Assembly: GCA_016222825.1 (NCBI GenBank)
Contig: JACRQF010000022.1
Location: 1 to 64,000 of the forward strand
Direction of reading: 5' to 3'
Length of the DNA: 64,000 bases
From: Verrucomicrobiota bacterium
GTDB taxonomy: Bacteria > Verrucomicrobiota > Verrucomicrobiia > CAIQCK01
Positions 1 to 9,681 of this stretch are shown piece by piece. Position numbers and translations under genes: made by a program. The notes beneath the pieces are model-generated. The model did no database searches and was not told the DNA's origin. It worked only from the letters and a program-made list of their open reading frames with translations. Positions within the stretch are counted from its first letter, which is position 1; each line of letters begins with the position of its first letter.

Positions 1-137
1 CCACCGCGCTCGCCACGACATAGAAGAGCTGACACGACACTTCAGAGTGTGCCGCCCAAACAACCGATGCACTAAGTCATCCAAGAAAGGAAAACACATG
101 TAGTCACAACCCGCTCGCTTGACAATCCCCATAACAG

Positions 138-156
138 GCCACGTCCCCGACGTGGC
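138..156 (-). terminator. short GC hairpin downstream of the decayed gene
   Basis: An 8-bp perfect stem (GCCACGTC / GACGTGGC) closes a CCC loop. It lies about 85 bp beyond the stop of the reverse-strand remnant at 242. There is no clear U-tract, so termination is only a guess; it may be an ordinary palindrome. Confidence 0.3.
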
Positions 157-241
157 GGTTGTTCATCATCATTTCGCCGGGACGGGGGACCCGGCCTGCA
201 TCATTTGTGGCGGCGGTCATAGACACGCCGCTACAGATTCC

Positions 242-514
242 TTATCTCGCCGTCGCGTAGAAGAAGCTGTTGGCCCAATCGCGGAAGGCGCGCATTTCGC
301 CCTGCGTGGGCGGATCGCTGAAGTCGCCGGTGAACGGGCCGATGCTGGCGCTGGGATTCCTTGCGGTGCCGGCGATGGCGGTGTTGACGGTGTCGTTGAG
401 TTGCTGGGCGGTGACTTCGCCTTGCGGGCCGGTGACGCTCAACAGCCGCCAGCGGTTGTCGGTGTCGAGCGTGGCGCTGTCAGTGAAGAACTGGGGAAGC
501 GGGGGTGGAAATGG
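242..514 (-). pseudogene. 3' remnant of an unidentified protein gene
   Basis: The reverse frame is open from a TGA at 515-517 to the stop at 242 and encodes about 90 residues. It has a balanced, non-GC-shadow composition, including stretches such as DTDNRWRLLSVTGPQGEV and a C-terminus ending FRDWANSFFYATAR. There is no ATG until position 442, which falls in the middle of the natural-looking peptide. This suggests a C-terminal fragment whose upstream part has been lost or interrupted. The family was not recognised. The repeat array at 589-736 lies where the upstream part would be expected, so rearrangement there may have removed it. A short real gene using GTG or TTG remains possible. Confidence 0.45.
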
Positions 515-588
515 TCAAAAATGAACAGGGAAAGCCGGTTTTGGGGTCGAATCGCCTTGAAATGCGCAATTCATTGCAAAACTGATGG

Positions 589-736
589 TTGAGTGCCTTC
601 CCCCGGCATCTGAGTGAGGTTCCCCGGGCATCTGAGTGAGGTTCCCGGACATCTGAGTGAGGTTCCCGGACGATTGAGTATGTTCGCCGGACGGTTGAGT
701 GAGGCCGTCGCGCGACTGGGTGTTTTCGTCGGCCAG
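589..736. repeat. degenerate 21-bp tandem array (about 7 units)
   Basis: Consecutive units begin TTGAGTG or CTGAGTG and carry GAGGTTCCCGGAC in the middle. The spacing is 21 bp, with one 22-bp unit. The three central units are nearly identical and the outer ones decay progressively. There are no unique spacers, so this is a minisatellite and not a CRISPR. Two other 21-bp arrays occur in the window (11901-12180 and 34621-34825). Confidence 0.85.
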
Positions 737-1025
737 CGGAGTGCGCCCATCGCGGAATCAAGCATGGCCGCCAGGCAGATGAGGTTGCGGCGGGCGCGTC
801 CAAGCCCGGCCCGGACGGGCGCGAGGCCGTTCGTCCGGACTGCGGGTATTGGCCCGGCGGTGTCGAGCGCCTTGCTGCGAAGACGGCGCTCACGGCGCGG
901 CGGTGATGCTCGCGGGCGGGCGGGGCCGGGTAGCAGCGCAGGCAGTAGAACGGGAAATGGCAGCAGGCGAGTTGGCACGCGCCAGGCGTGCACCCAAATC
1001 GCGACATCGCCGTCCGGCGGAACTC

Positions 1026-3320
1026 CTACGCCATCTTCCGCGCGATGGAATGCCACCAGCCGTCGTAGAGGTCGGCGACGTTCCACTTGCTGGCAACGCT
1101 GCCGGCCTTGATCTCCAGCGCGTCGCCGCCGACGGTGCCGATGACGGCTGCGGGCACGCCTTGGGACTTGAGCTGCGCGACGACCGCGTCGGCGTTTTCC
1201 TTGGCGACGCTGAGGATGATGCGCGACTGGGCTTCGCCGAAGAGCAACGCGTCGAGCCGCGTGCCGGAGGCGAGGGCGCTGAGGTCCACTTTCGCGCCGA
1301 TCAACTCGGCGTTGTTGCGGCCGGGATGTTTCGAGATGCAGCTCTCGGCGAGCGTCACGGTGAGGCCGCCTTCGCTGCAATCGTGCGCGCTCTTGATCTT
1401 GCCTTCGCGGATGAGCGCAAGGACAGCGTCCTGTAGCTTCTTCTCCGTCGGGAGGTCAATGCGCGGCGGGAGGCCGGCTTTGACGTGGTGGATGCGCTTG
1501 GCGTATTCGCTGCCGCCGAGACCGAGATACGGGTCGGCGTTGTCCACGGCGTTGCCAGCGAGGATGATTGCGTCGCCCTGGTTCTTAAACCACTGCGTCG
1601 TGATGTGCGCGGCGTCGTCAATAAGGCCGACCATGCCGATGACGGGCGTCGGGTCAATCGCGCCGGTCGGGCTTTCGTTGTAGAAGCTGACGTTGCCGCC
1701 GGTAATCGGCGCATTGAAGGTGTTGCAGCCCTCGGTGATGCCTTTCGCGGACTCGCGGACCTGATAGAAGATCTCCGGCTTCATCGGGTTGCCGAAGTTC
1801 AGGTTGTCGGTGGACGCGAGCGGCCGGCCGCCGGAGCACACGATGTTGCGCGCGGCCTCGGCGACGGCGATGGCGCCGCCGGTCTTGGGATCGAGGTAGC
1901 AGTAGGTGCCGTTGCAGTCGGTGGTGATGGCGAGGTAGCGGTCCTTCGCGGGCGGCTGAGCGAGCTTGAGCCGCACGACGGCCGCGTCGCTGCCGGGGCA
2001 GACAACGGTGCGCGTCTGGACCATGTGGTCGTATTGGCGATAGACCCAGTTCTTGGACGCGACGCTCGGCGAGGCGAGCAGTTCCGGCAGGACCTTCTGC
2101 GGGTCGGTGAGCGGCGGCAGTTCGCTGACCTTCCACGCGCGGGTCTTGGCGAAGTAGCCTGGCTCTTTGGCCTCGCGATAATAAACCGGCGCGTCGTTGG
2201 CGAGCTTGGCGGCGGGAATCTCGGCGACGACCTGGCCGTGGTTCTTCACGCGCATCAGGCCGGTGTCGGTGACGAAACCGATCTCGGCCCACGGGAGGTC
2301 CCACTTGTCGAAAATGCGCTGCACTTCGGCCTCGCGGCCCTTTTGCACGATGACGAGCATGCGCTCCTGGCTCTCGCTGAGCATGATCTCGTAAGGCGTC
2401 ATGCCCGGCTCGCGCTGCGGAACCTTCGCGAGGTCAATCTCGATGCCCGTGCCGGCGCGCGAGGCGGTCTCGCACGTCGAGCAGGTCAGACCCGCCGCGC
2501 CCATGTCCTGAATGCCGACAACGGCGTCGGTCTGGAGCAGTTCGAGCACGGCTTCGAGGACGAGCTTCTCCATGAACGGGTCGCCCACCTGCACGGCGGG
2601 GCGATCCTCGTGCGATTCCTCGGTCAGCTCGCGCGACGCGAACGCCGCGCCTGCGAGACCATCGCGGCCCGTGGCGGGGCCGACGTAGAAGACCGGGTTG
2701 CCGGTGCCCTTCGCCGCGCCGCGCGCGATCTGCTCGTGGCGCAGGAGGCCGAGGCAGAGGGCGTTGAGCAACGGGTTGCCCTCGTAGCTCTCGTCGAAAT
2801 AGACCTCGCCGCCGATGGTCGGCACGCCGACGCAGTTGCCGTAGTGCGCAATGCCACCGACGACGCCGGCGAAGAGCCGCTTGTTGCGCCGCGCTGTCTC
2901 GTCGTCACCGTCAATCGGCCCGAACCGCAGCGAGTTCATGTTCAGGATCGGCCGCGCGCCCATCGTGAAGATGTCGCGCAGGATGCCGCCGACGCCCGTC
3001 GCCGCGCCCTGGAACGGCTCGACGGCGCTGGGGTGGTTGTGGCTTTCAATCTTGAAGGAGATGGCCCAGCCGTCGCCGATGTCGGTGACGCCGGCGTTCT
3101 CCTCGCCCGCGCCGACGAGGATTTGCGGGCCTTTGGTCGGGAACGTCTTCAGCACCGGCTTGGAATTCTTGTAGGAACAATGCTCGCTCCACATCACCGA
3201 GAAGATGCCCAGCTCGGTGAAGTTCGGCTCGCGGCCGAGGATGCCTTTGATGCGCTCGAACTCGTCCGGCGTGATGCCGTGGTCAGCGATGACTTCGGGG
3301 GTGATTTTGGGATCAGTCAT
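1026..3320 (-). CDS. purL: phosphoribosylformylglycinamidine synthase subunit PurL
   Basis: This is the ATP-dependent FGAM synthase subunit of purine biosynthesis. It converts FGAR to FGAM using ammonia delivered by PurQ, with PurS bridging the complex. At 764 residues it is the small PurL type, not the fused 1300-residue PurL of gammaproteobacteria, which fits the separate purS and purQ genes upstream. Hallmarks seen are the N-terminal MWSEHCSYKNSK segment, the glycine-rich GAGEENAGV segment, the FKIESHNHPSAVEPFQGAATGVGGI motif region and MGARPI. The ATG at 3318-3320 overlaps the TAA of purQ by one base, indicating translational coupling. It is the last gene of the operon. No U-rich terminator is evident after 1026. 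Confidence 0.97.
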   Translation of the reverse strand: MTDPKITPEVIADHGITPDEFERIKGILGREPNFTELGIFSVMWSEHCSYKNSKPVLKTFPTKGPQILVGAGEENAGVTDIGDGWAISFKIESHNHPSAVEPFQGAATGVGGILRDIFTMGARPILNMNSLRFGPIDGDDETARRNKRLFAGVVGGIAHYGNCVGVPTIGGEVYFDESYEGNPLLNALCLGLLRHEQIARGAAKGTGNPVFYVGPATGRDGLAGAAFASRELTEESHEDRPAVQVGDPFMEKLVLEAVLELLQTDAVVGIQDMGAAGLTCSTCETASRAGTGIEIDLAKVPQREPGMTPYEIMLSESQERMLVIVQKGREAEVQRIFDKWDLPWAEIGFVTDTGLMRVKNHGQVVAEIPAAKLANDAPVYYREAKEPGYFAKTRAWKVSELPPLTDPQKVLPELLASPSVASKNWVYRQYDHMVQTRTVVCPGSDAAVVRLKLAQPPAKDRYLAITTDCNGTYCYLDPKTGGAIAVAEAARNIVCSGGRPLASTDNLNFGNPMKPEIFYQVRESAKGITEGCNTFNAPITGGNVSFYNESPTGAIDPTPVIGMVGLIDDAAHITTQWFKNQGDAIILAGNAVDNADPYLGLGGSEYAKRIHHVKAGLPPRIDLPTEKKLQDAVLALIREGKIKSAHDCSEGGLTVTLAESCISKHPGRNNAELIGAKVDLSALASGTRLDALLFGEAQSRIILSVAKENADAVVAQLKSQGVPAAVIGTVGGDALEIKAGSVASKWNVADLYDGWWHSIARKMA

Positions 3321-4021
3321 TACGCTTTGCTCCCGCGAAGATGGTTGAGGATGCTTTCGAACACGACGCGGCCGTCGGTGCTGCCGAGGGCGGCTTCGGA
3401 GGCGCGCTCGGGGTGCGGCATCATGCCGCAGACGTTGCGGGCCTTGTTGCAGATGCCAGCGATGTTTTCCACTGCGCCGTTCGGGCTGGCGGTGTCAACG
3501 ACCGTGCCGTTGGCGTCCACGTAGCGGAACAGAATCTGGTCGTTCTTTTTCATCTCCGTGATCGTCGCGGGGTCGGCGAAGTAGCAGCCTTCACCGTGCG
3601 CGACAGGAACGCGAATGATCTGGCTTGCGCGCGCGGCGTTCGTGAACGGCGACTGGGTCGTCTCGATGCGCAGGTAAATATGCTCGCAACGGAACTGAAG
3701 CGAACGGTTGCGCAGCAGCGCGCCGGGCAGCAGGCCGGCTTCACAGAGAATCTGGAAGCCGTTGCAGATGCCGATGACGAGCTTGCCCTTGGCAGCGTGG
3801 TCGGCCACGGCTTTCATCACGGGCGAAAAGCGCGCGATGGAACCGGTGCGCAGGTAGTCGCCATAGCTGAAGCCGCCCGGCACGACGATGCAATCGAGGT
3901 CGCCGATGTCGGTGTCCTTGTGCCAGAGGTAGCGGGCTTCCTGTTTGAGCACGTCCTGTAGGACCCAGAGCTTGTCGAGGTCGCAGTTGGAGCCGGGAAA
4001 CTGAATGATGCCGAATTTCAT
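3320..4021 (-). CDS. purQ: phosphoribosylformylglycinamidine synthase subunit PurQ
   Basis: This is the class I glutamine amidotransferase subunit that releases ammonia for PurL. The protein is 233 residues and begins MKFGIIQFPGSNCD, the conserved PurQ N-terminus; the frame extends further upstream, but only into non-conserved sequence. The catalytic Cys86 lies in GICNGFQ, and the His203/Glu205 pair lies in MPHPERA. The RFS oxyanion-side motif typical of the family is replaced by local variants such as ARFSPV near residue 63. It overlaps purL by one base and follows purS after about 40 bp, which contains a heptanucleotide repeat directly before the start codon. Confidence 0.96.
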   Translation of the reverse strand: MKFGIIQFPGSNCDLDKLWVLQDVLKQEARYLWHKDTDIGDLDCIVVPGGFSYGDYLRTGSIARFSPVMKAVADHAAKGKLVIGICNGFQILCEAGLLPGALLRNRSLQFRCEHIYLRIETTQSPFTNAARASQIIRVPVAHGEGCYFADPATITEMKKNDQILFRYVDANGTVVDTASPNGAVENIAGICNKARNVCGMMPHPERASEAALGSTDGRVVFESILNHLRGSKA

Positions 4022-4024
4022 GGG

Positions 4025-4052
4025 GCGTGAAGCGTAAAACGTGAAACGTGAC
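4025..4052. repeat. heptanucleotide repeat between purS and purQ
   Basis: Four adjacent 7-mers (GCGTGAA, GCGTAAA, ACGTGAA, ACGTGAC) fill almost the whole purS-purQ gap, ending three bases upstream of the purQ ATG. The expected Shine-Dalgarno region of purQ is therefore composed of this repeat. It belongs to the period-7 repeat class seen at several other sites in the window. Confidence 0.8.
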
Positions 4053-4061
4053 GGACGGCAA

Positions 4062-4304
4062 TCAGCCCTCGAGTTCGAAACGATAGTCCTCAATGACGGG
4101 GTTGGAGAGAATGCGATGGCACATCTCATCGAGCTGCTTCTTCGCGGCGGCCTGGTCGGTCGCCTTCAGCTCGATCTCCATGTATTTGCCGATGTGGACA
4201 TCGCCGACGGCGGCATAGCCGAGGCCGTGGAGCGCGTTGGCGACGGCCTTGCCCTGCGGATCGAGCACGGCTTTCTTCGGGGTGACGTAAATCTTCGCTT
4301 TCAT
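4062..4304 (-). CDS. purS: phosphoribosylformylglycinamidine synthase subunit PurS
   Basis: This is the small structural subunit that docks PurQ onto PurL and helps channel ammonia. The 80-residue protein starts MKAKIYVTPKKAVLDPQG, matching the PurS family start and its usual length of about 80 residues. It also contains the LGY and IEL(K)..D core motifs of the ferredoxin-like fold. The ATG at 4302-4304 was chosen because the family homology begins exactly there, although the frame stays open far upstream into purB. It sits between purB (41-bp gap) and purQ, as expected for an FGAM synthase operon. Confidence 0.95.
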   Translation of the reverse strand: MKAKIYVTPKKAVLDPQGKAVANALHGLGYAAVGDVHIGKYMEIELKATDQAAAKKQLDEMCHRILSNPVIEDYRFELEG

Positions 4305-4345
4305 GATTGGATGATTTCGCCGCGTGAGGGCACGCGGCCTACAGG

Positions 4346-5641
<1,296 letters not shown>

Positions 5642-5651
5642 GGAAAGGAGC

Positions 5652-5680
5652 TTTATACGGGCCGCGACAGGGAAAGTCAA
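5652..5680 (-). promoter_or_regulatory. sigma70-type promoter of the purB operon
   Basis: Read on the reverse strand, the sequence has TTGACT (5680-5675), a 17-bp spacer and TATAAA (5657-5652). This is near-consensus with ideal spacing. The predicted transcription start is around 5645, about four bases before the purB ATG at 5641. It lies in the 112-bp gap to the divergent gene at 5754. Confidence 0.8.
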
Positions 5681-5753
5681 CGCACCCAAACGTAACAATC
5701 CGCGCTCCAGCCCGGCGTTGAAACACCCCCGGCGCGCGTCTATGCTGCCACCC

Positions 5754-8700
5754 ATGAAACGGCTCTGGTTACTATTGACGCTCGTGATGGCATGGACGGC
5801 GGGCGCTCAGGTCCCCAATCCTTCTTTCGAGCAAGGCACTGGCAACGCGCCCGACGGCTGGAAGCTGTCAGCACCGCCCGGCGAATGGGCCAGCGGCGGT
5901 CGCACGGGCACGCGCTGCGTCGCTGTGACCGGTTCGGGCGGGGACTCGAACTTCTGGCGAAGCGACGGGGTGAAGTTCGAGCCGTCGCGTCTCTATCGCT
6001 TCACGTTCCACGCCCGCTGCGCGCCGGCAACGTCGGGCAGCCTCATCAGCGGGCCGTCGTTCGCCAACCGCGACCTCCCGATGAGCGAGGCGTGGGAGCG
6101 GAAGTCGTTCGTGTTTGTCGCGCCGACCGGCGTGCCGCCGGACGCCTATTTGCGGCTTGGGCACTGGCAGATGAAAGGCACGGCGATGTTCGACGACGTG
6201 GAGTTGCGGCCCGTGCAGGCGGTCCACGCGCGCGTGGCCGGCGTCGAACTCGGCGAGGGCGAGACGTTGCGCGACAGCCTCTACCGCTTTCGCACGCAGC
6301 TCGGCGGCGACGGCGGCAACTCGTCGCACCCGCTCGACGCGCACACGGCGGGCTTCAACAGCAACCGCTGGACGTTCGGCCCCGGCGCTTACGTCATCTA
6401 CAAGCACCAGGTTGGCAGCCACACCCAGCGCAACGGCAAAGTGACGGTCGGCATCAGCCATTACGTCAGCGGGCGGTGCATGATCGAGATGAGCTTCGAC
6501 CGGCTGACGTGGACATCGGTGGGTGAAGCGGCCGGCCTCGGCGAGAAGACGGTGGAGTTGCCGGCGAAGATGTTTCCCGCGGCCGTGGTTTATGTGCGGC
6601 TGCGCGCCGAGAGCGCGGAGAAGGACAAGTCGAAGTCGGTATCATTCCAGGTCAGCAGCTACGCTTATGAGGCGCAGTTGGCGGGGCGGACCACCGACGG
6701 GCGCGGGCGCACGGATTTCGTGGAGGTCCAACAGTCGGACAAGCTGCTCGGCGCCGCGTGCGAAACGCTCGGCGATCCGCTGCCCGGCGGCGACCACAAC
6801 TCGACGTGGCGCCTGCGGAACGATTCCGACGAGCAGGTCAAGGTGCTCGCCACGCTGGAGGTCTGGCGCGGCGGCGAGCGCGTCTCGAAGTCCAGCAAGG
6901 GCGTCAAACTCTTCCCCGGCCACTCGGAAGCGGTCGAGTTGGGCTATGACATGCGTGACGCGGGCGAGTATGAATTACGGTTCACCGAGCGCGACCTGAC
7001 GCGGCAGCGGGACGTGTTCGCCGCGCGCGTGGCGCTGAGCGTGCCGTCGCTGTTCGCGTCGGATTACGGCTGGCGGCTGAGCGAGGAAAAGGCGAAGGTC
7101 GGCCTCTGGTGGTGCGAGTCGGCGCGGAAGATCAGCCGCCACCGCCCCGTGCCGAAAGGCGATGCGCAGTCGGTCATCCGTCTCAGCCTCGCGCGGAACG
7201 AGCGTGAGAGCTTTCAACTCGCCATCAATCCGCTGAAGACCGTGCCCCACGTCACGGCCAGCGTCACCGACCTGCGCGGGCCGCGCGGCGCGAAGATTCC
7301 GAGCGGGAACATCGCCATTCACCGCGTTGCCTATGTGCGCGTGGACACGCCGACGGATGCGACGGGCGTGGCGGAAGAGTGGCCCGACCCGTTGCCGCCG
7401 CTGGCTCCGGGCGAGGAGTTCACCGCGGACGTGGGCCGCAACACGGCGCTGTGGTTCACCGTATTCGCTCCCGGAGACGTGCCGGCGGGCGATTACCAAG
7501 GCACGATTGAGTTGAAAGAGAAGCCGCGCACGAAATTCGACCGTGCGGCGTGGAAGGCAACCGTGCCGTTGCGCGTCCATGTCTGGAACTTCACGCTGCC
7601 GAAGGAGACGCGGCTCAAGACGGCGCTCGGCGTCAGCCTGGGGATGGTGAAGGCGTATCACAACCTCACCACCGACGAGGAACTCGCGGCGGTCTGGGAC
7701 AAATACATGCAAAACTTCGCCGCGCACCGCATCTCGCCCTACTGGCCGATGGGCAAGGCGAAGATCGGCATCCAGTTCGATAAGACCGCCAGCCCGCCGC
7801 GCGTGAAGCTCGACTTCGCGGAGTTCGACACAGCGGCGACGCGCTACCTCGACGAGTTCGGCTTCAACACCTTCCGCCTGCCGTTGTCGGGCCTCGGTTG
7901 GGGAGGCCAGGGCAAGCCGTGGCACGACGGCGAGTTCGGCGGGTTCAAGCAGGGCACGCCGGAATACGAGGCGCTCTGGGGCGATTACGCGCGCCAGCTC
8001 ACGGAGCATCTCGAACAGAAGGGCTGGCTGCGCAAGGCGTATCTCTATTGGTATGACGAGCCGGAGCGCAGCGACTACGCCAATGTTCGCAAGAACAACG
8101 AGCAGATCAAACGCCTCGCGCCGAAGCTGGCGCGGATGCTCACGGAGGAGCCGGGACCGGAGTTGACCGGCGCGGTGGACATTTGGTGCCCGGTGACGCC
8201 GAACCATCGGCCGGACATCTGCCGCGAGCGCCAGCGCGCCGGGGAGCAAATCTGGTGGTATATCTGCTGCTGGCCGCACGCGCCGTATTGCACGGAGTTC
8301 ATTGACCATCCTGCCGTCGAGCTGCGGACGTGGCTCTGGCAGACGTGGGGCTACGGCGTCGAGGGCATCCTCATCTGGGAAACCAACTGGTGGAACCAGC
8401 CCACGCGATTCAAATCCCCCGCGCGGCAGAACCCGTGGGAAGACCCGATGAGCTACAGCGAGAGCGGCACTTGGGGCAACGGCGATGGCCGTTTCATCTA
8501 TCCGCCGAACCGCGACAACGACCGGAAGCAGAAGTTCCTCGACGGCCCCGTCAACTCGCTCCGCTGGGAAATCCTCCGCGACGGCGTCGAGGACTACGAG
8601 TATTTCGCGTTGCTGCGCGAGTTGCTGAAATCGAAGCCGGACGCCGCGGCCGAGGCGTTGCTGAAGGTGCCCGCGTCAGTATTCACCGACATGACGCACT

Positions 8701-8777
8701 TCAACACCGACCCGACGCCGCTCCTGCAACATCGCGAGAAGCTCGCGCGCGCCATCGAGCGGTTGGGCGGGAAGTGA
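5754..8777 (+). CDS. secreted DUF4091 / GH123-like glycoside hydrolase
   Basis: This 1007-residue exported protein starts with a signal peptide (MKRLWLLLTLVMAWTAGAQ). The N-terminal few hundred residues look like beta-rich carbohydrate-binding or jelly-roll modules (PNPSFEQGTG..PDGW, as in CBM-like domains). The C-terminal half is a TIM-barrel of the DUF4091/GH123-related type. It shows YWYDEPE with the Asp768-Glu769 pair expected of substrate-assisted N-acetylhexosaminidases, and the family's C-terminal signature RDGVEDYEYFALL. GH123 enzymes act on GalNAc-containing glycans; assigning that substrate here is inference. ATG 5754 is preferred over the in-frame ATG at 5742 because it opens the signal peptide directly. 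It is divergent from purB and precedes a LolA-like gene. Confidence 0.8.
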   Translation: MKRLWLLLTLVMAWTAGAQVPNPSFEQGTGNAPDGWKLSAPPGEWASGGRTGTRCVAVTGSGGDSNFWRSDGVKFEPSRLYRFTFHARCAPATSGSLISGPSFANRDLPMSEAWERKSFVFVAPTGVPPDAYLRLGHWQMKGTAMFDDVELRPVQAVHARVAGVELGEGETLRDSLYRFRTQLGGDGGNSSHPLDAHTAGFNSNRWTFGPGAYVIYKHQVGSHTQRNGKVTVGISHYVSGRCMIEMSFDRLTWTSVGEAAGLGEKTVELPAKMFPAAVVYVRLRAESAEKDKSKSVSFQVSSYAYEAQLAGRTTDGRGRTDFVEVQQSDKLLGAACETLGDPLPGGDHNSTWRLRNDSDEQVKVLATLEVWRGGERVSKSSKGVKLFPGHSEAVELGYDMRDAGEYELRFTERDLTRQRDVFAARVALSVPSLFASDYGWRLSEEKAKVGLWWCESARKISRHRPVPKGDAQSVIRLSLARNERESFQLAINPLKTVPHVTASVTDLRGPRGAKIPSGNIAIHRVAYVRVDTPTDATGVAEEWPDPLPPLAPGEEFTADVGRNTALWFTVFAPGDVPAGDYQGTIELKEKPRTKFDRAAWKATVPLRVHVWNFTLPKETRLKTALGVSLGMVKAYHNLTTDEELAAVWDKYMQNFAAHRISPYWPMGKAKIGIQFDKTASPPRVKLDFAEFDTAATRYLDEFGFNTFRLPLSGLGWGGQGKPWHDGEFGGFKQGTPEYEALWGDYARQLTEHLEQKGWLRKAYLYWYDEPERSDYANVRKNNEQIKRLAPKLARMLTEEPGPELTGAVDIWCPVTPNHRPDICRERQRAGEQIWWYICCWPHAPYCTEFIDHPAVELRTWLWQTWGYGVEGILIWETNWWNQPTRFKSPARQNPWEDPMSYSESGTWGNGDGRFIYPPNRDNDRKQKFLDGPVNSLRWEILRDGVEDYEYFALLRELLKSKPDAAAEALLKVPASVFTDMTHFNTDPTPLLQHREKLARAIERLGGK

Positions 8778-8804
8778 AGCGACGGGGCGATGGGCGGCAG
8801 GTAT

Positions 8805-8825
8805 GGATTTTGGAATTTGGAGTTT
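8805..8825. repeat. short heptanucleotide repeat
   Basis: Three consecutive 7-mers (GGATTTT, GGAATTT, GGAGTTT) lie in the gap between the DUF4091 gene and the next gene. The array is short, but it has the same period as the other heptanucleotide arrays in the window. Confidence 0.55.
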
Positions 8826-8852
8826 CCACAGTCCGTTGCTAGACTGTGTGCT

Positions 8853-9638
8853 GTGATTCGACACCTCGTTGCTCTCATCGTCGCTGCCGCGCCGTTGCTG
8901 GCACAGACGCCCGACGCCAAGCCGGCCCTGCCGGCGGCGGACGTCGTGCTGAAGTTCCACGACACGCGGCTCGCCGCCGTGAAGTCGTGGCAGGCTAACT
9001 TCATCAAGAACATCCGCGAAGGCTCCATCTCCATCGTCCAGAGCGGCACGGTGCGCTTCGTGCGCCAGCCCGCGAGCGGCCCCGGCCAGCCCGCCGTCGA
9101 GAAGGGACGCGCGGATTTCATGATGCAGGTCAAGGGCCGCGACCTTGGCCAGACCATCGTCGTCGGCGTGGACAACATCGCCTGGCAGATCGTCAGCCAG
9201 GGCAACCTGCGCGGCATCTACAAGCTCGACATGAACCGCCCCATCGCCGGCTCCAAGGAAGACCCGCGCGGCCTCAACCCCATCAACGAAGTCAACCCGC
9301 CAGCGCTGCTGCAAAAGTTCCGCGCGCAGCTCGGCTTCGCCACCGAAGGCGTGCAGGAACTCGGCGGCCACCGCCTCTGCCGCCTCATCGGCCGGCCCAA
9401 GGCCGCCGCCACGCCCGGCGACGTGCAGATCGGCTCGTTGCAGGTCTGGATCGGCCTCGACGACGGCTTCCTCCATCGCGTCATCGTTAACGACCTTCGC
9501 GGCAACCCCGCGCTGGCCATTGACCTCAGCGCCGTGCGGCTGAACCTCCCACTGGACGACGCGTTGTTCCTCTTCACCCCGCCGCCCAACGCCAACATCC
9601 AGGACCTCAACGCCCGCCTCGGCAGCGCGCTGAAGTAA
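8853..9638 (+). CDS. LolA-like outer-membrane lipoprotein carrier family protein
   Basis: About 261 residues are encoded from a GTG at 8853, which opens a signal peptide (VIRHLVALIVAAAPLLAQ). An in-frame ATG at 8790 would add 21 non-signal-like residues. The mature part has the LolA/LolB-type beta-sheet pattern: helix 'VVLKFHDTRLAAVKSWQANF', strands with GTVRFVRQP, a central region on binding or denial of lipid-like ligands, and 'GLDDGFLHRVIVNDLRGN..AIDLSAVRLNLPLDDALFLFTPPPNA' at the end. That last pattern resembles the LolA C-terminal FxFxPP sequence. Function as a periplasmic lipoprotein or lipid carrier is family-level inference. It has no obvious operon partner; the next gene is convergent. 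Confidence 0.65.
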   Translation: MIRHLVALIVAAAPLLAQTPDAKPALPAADVVLKFHDTRLAAVKSWQANFIKNIREGSISIVQSGTVRFVRQPASGPGQPAVEKGRADFMMQVKGRDLGQTIVVGVDNIAWQIVSQGNLRGIYKLDMNRPIAGSKEDPRGLNPINEVNPPALLQKFRAQLGFATEGVQELGGHRLCRLIGRPKAAATPGDVQIGSLQVWIGLDDGFLHRVIVNDLRGNPALAIDLSAVRLNLPLDDALFLFTPPPNANIQDLNARLGSALK

Positions 9639-9681
9639 CCGCCGCGGAGTTGCGGACTGCGAGGTTTGCACCGCCTTCCGG

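Larger units (their letters stand above)
1..1025. other. gene-poor left edge with a decayed gene and a 21-bp array
   Basis: No intact gene could be supported between the window edge and the end of purL at 1026. The stretch holds a short hairpin (138-156), a reverse-strand reading frame that looks like the 3' end of a lost gene (242-514), a 21-bp tandem array (589-736) and about 290 bp of GC-rich sequence (737-1025) in which nothing convincing was seen. Several frames are open across 570-1380, but only because the array period is a multiple of three and the DNA is GC-rich. Confidence 0.6.

Noticed and set aside
505..545. Insertion-sequence terminus (GGTCAAAAATGAAC-type ends of IS21-like elements)
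   Set aside because: Only a short resemblance. No transposase remnant, second end or target duplication was visible.
589..736. CRISPR array (also considered for 11901-12180 and 34621-34825)
   Set aside because: Units are adjacent with no unique spacers, the period is 21 bp and the units vary; no cas genes are nearby.
1485..3524. Long forward-strand open frame across purL
   Set aside because: It is antisense to a clearly conserved purL and reflects GC-rich third positions. Its translation is Arg/Ala/Val/Asp-rich with no family features.
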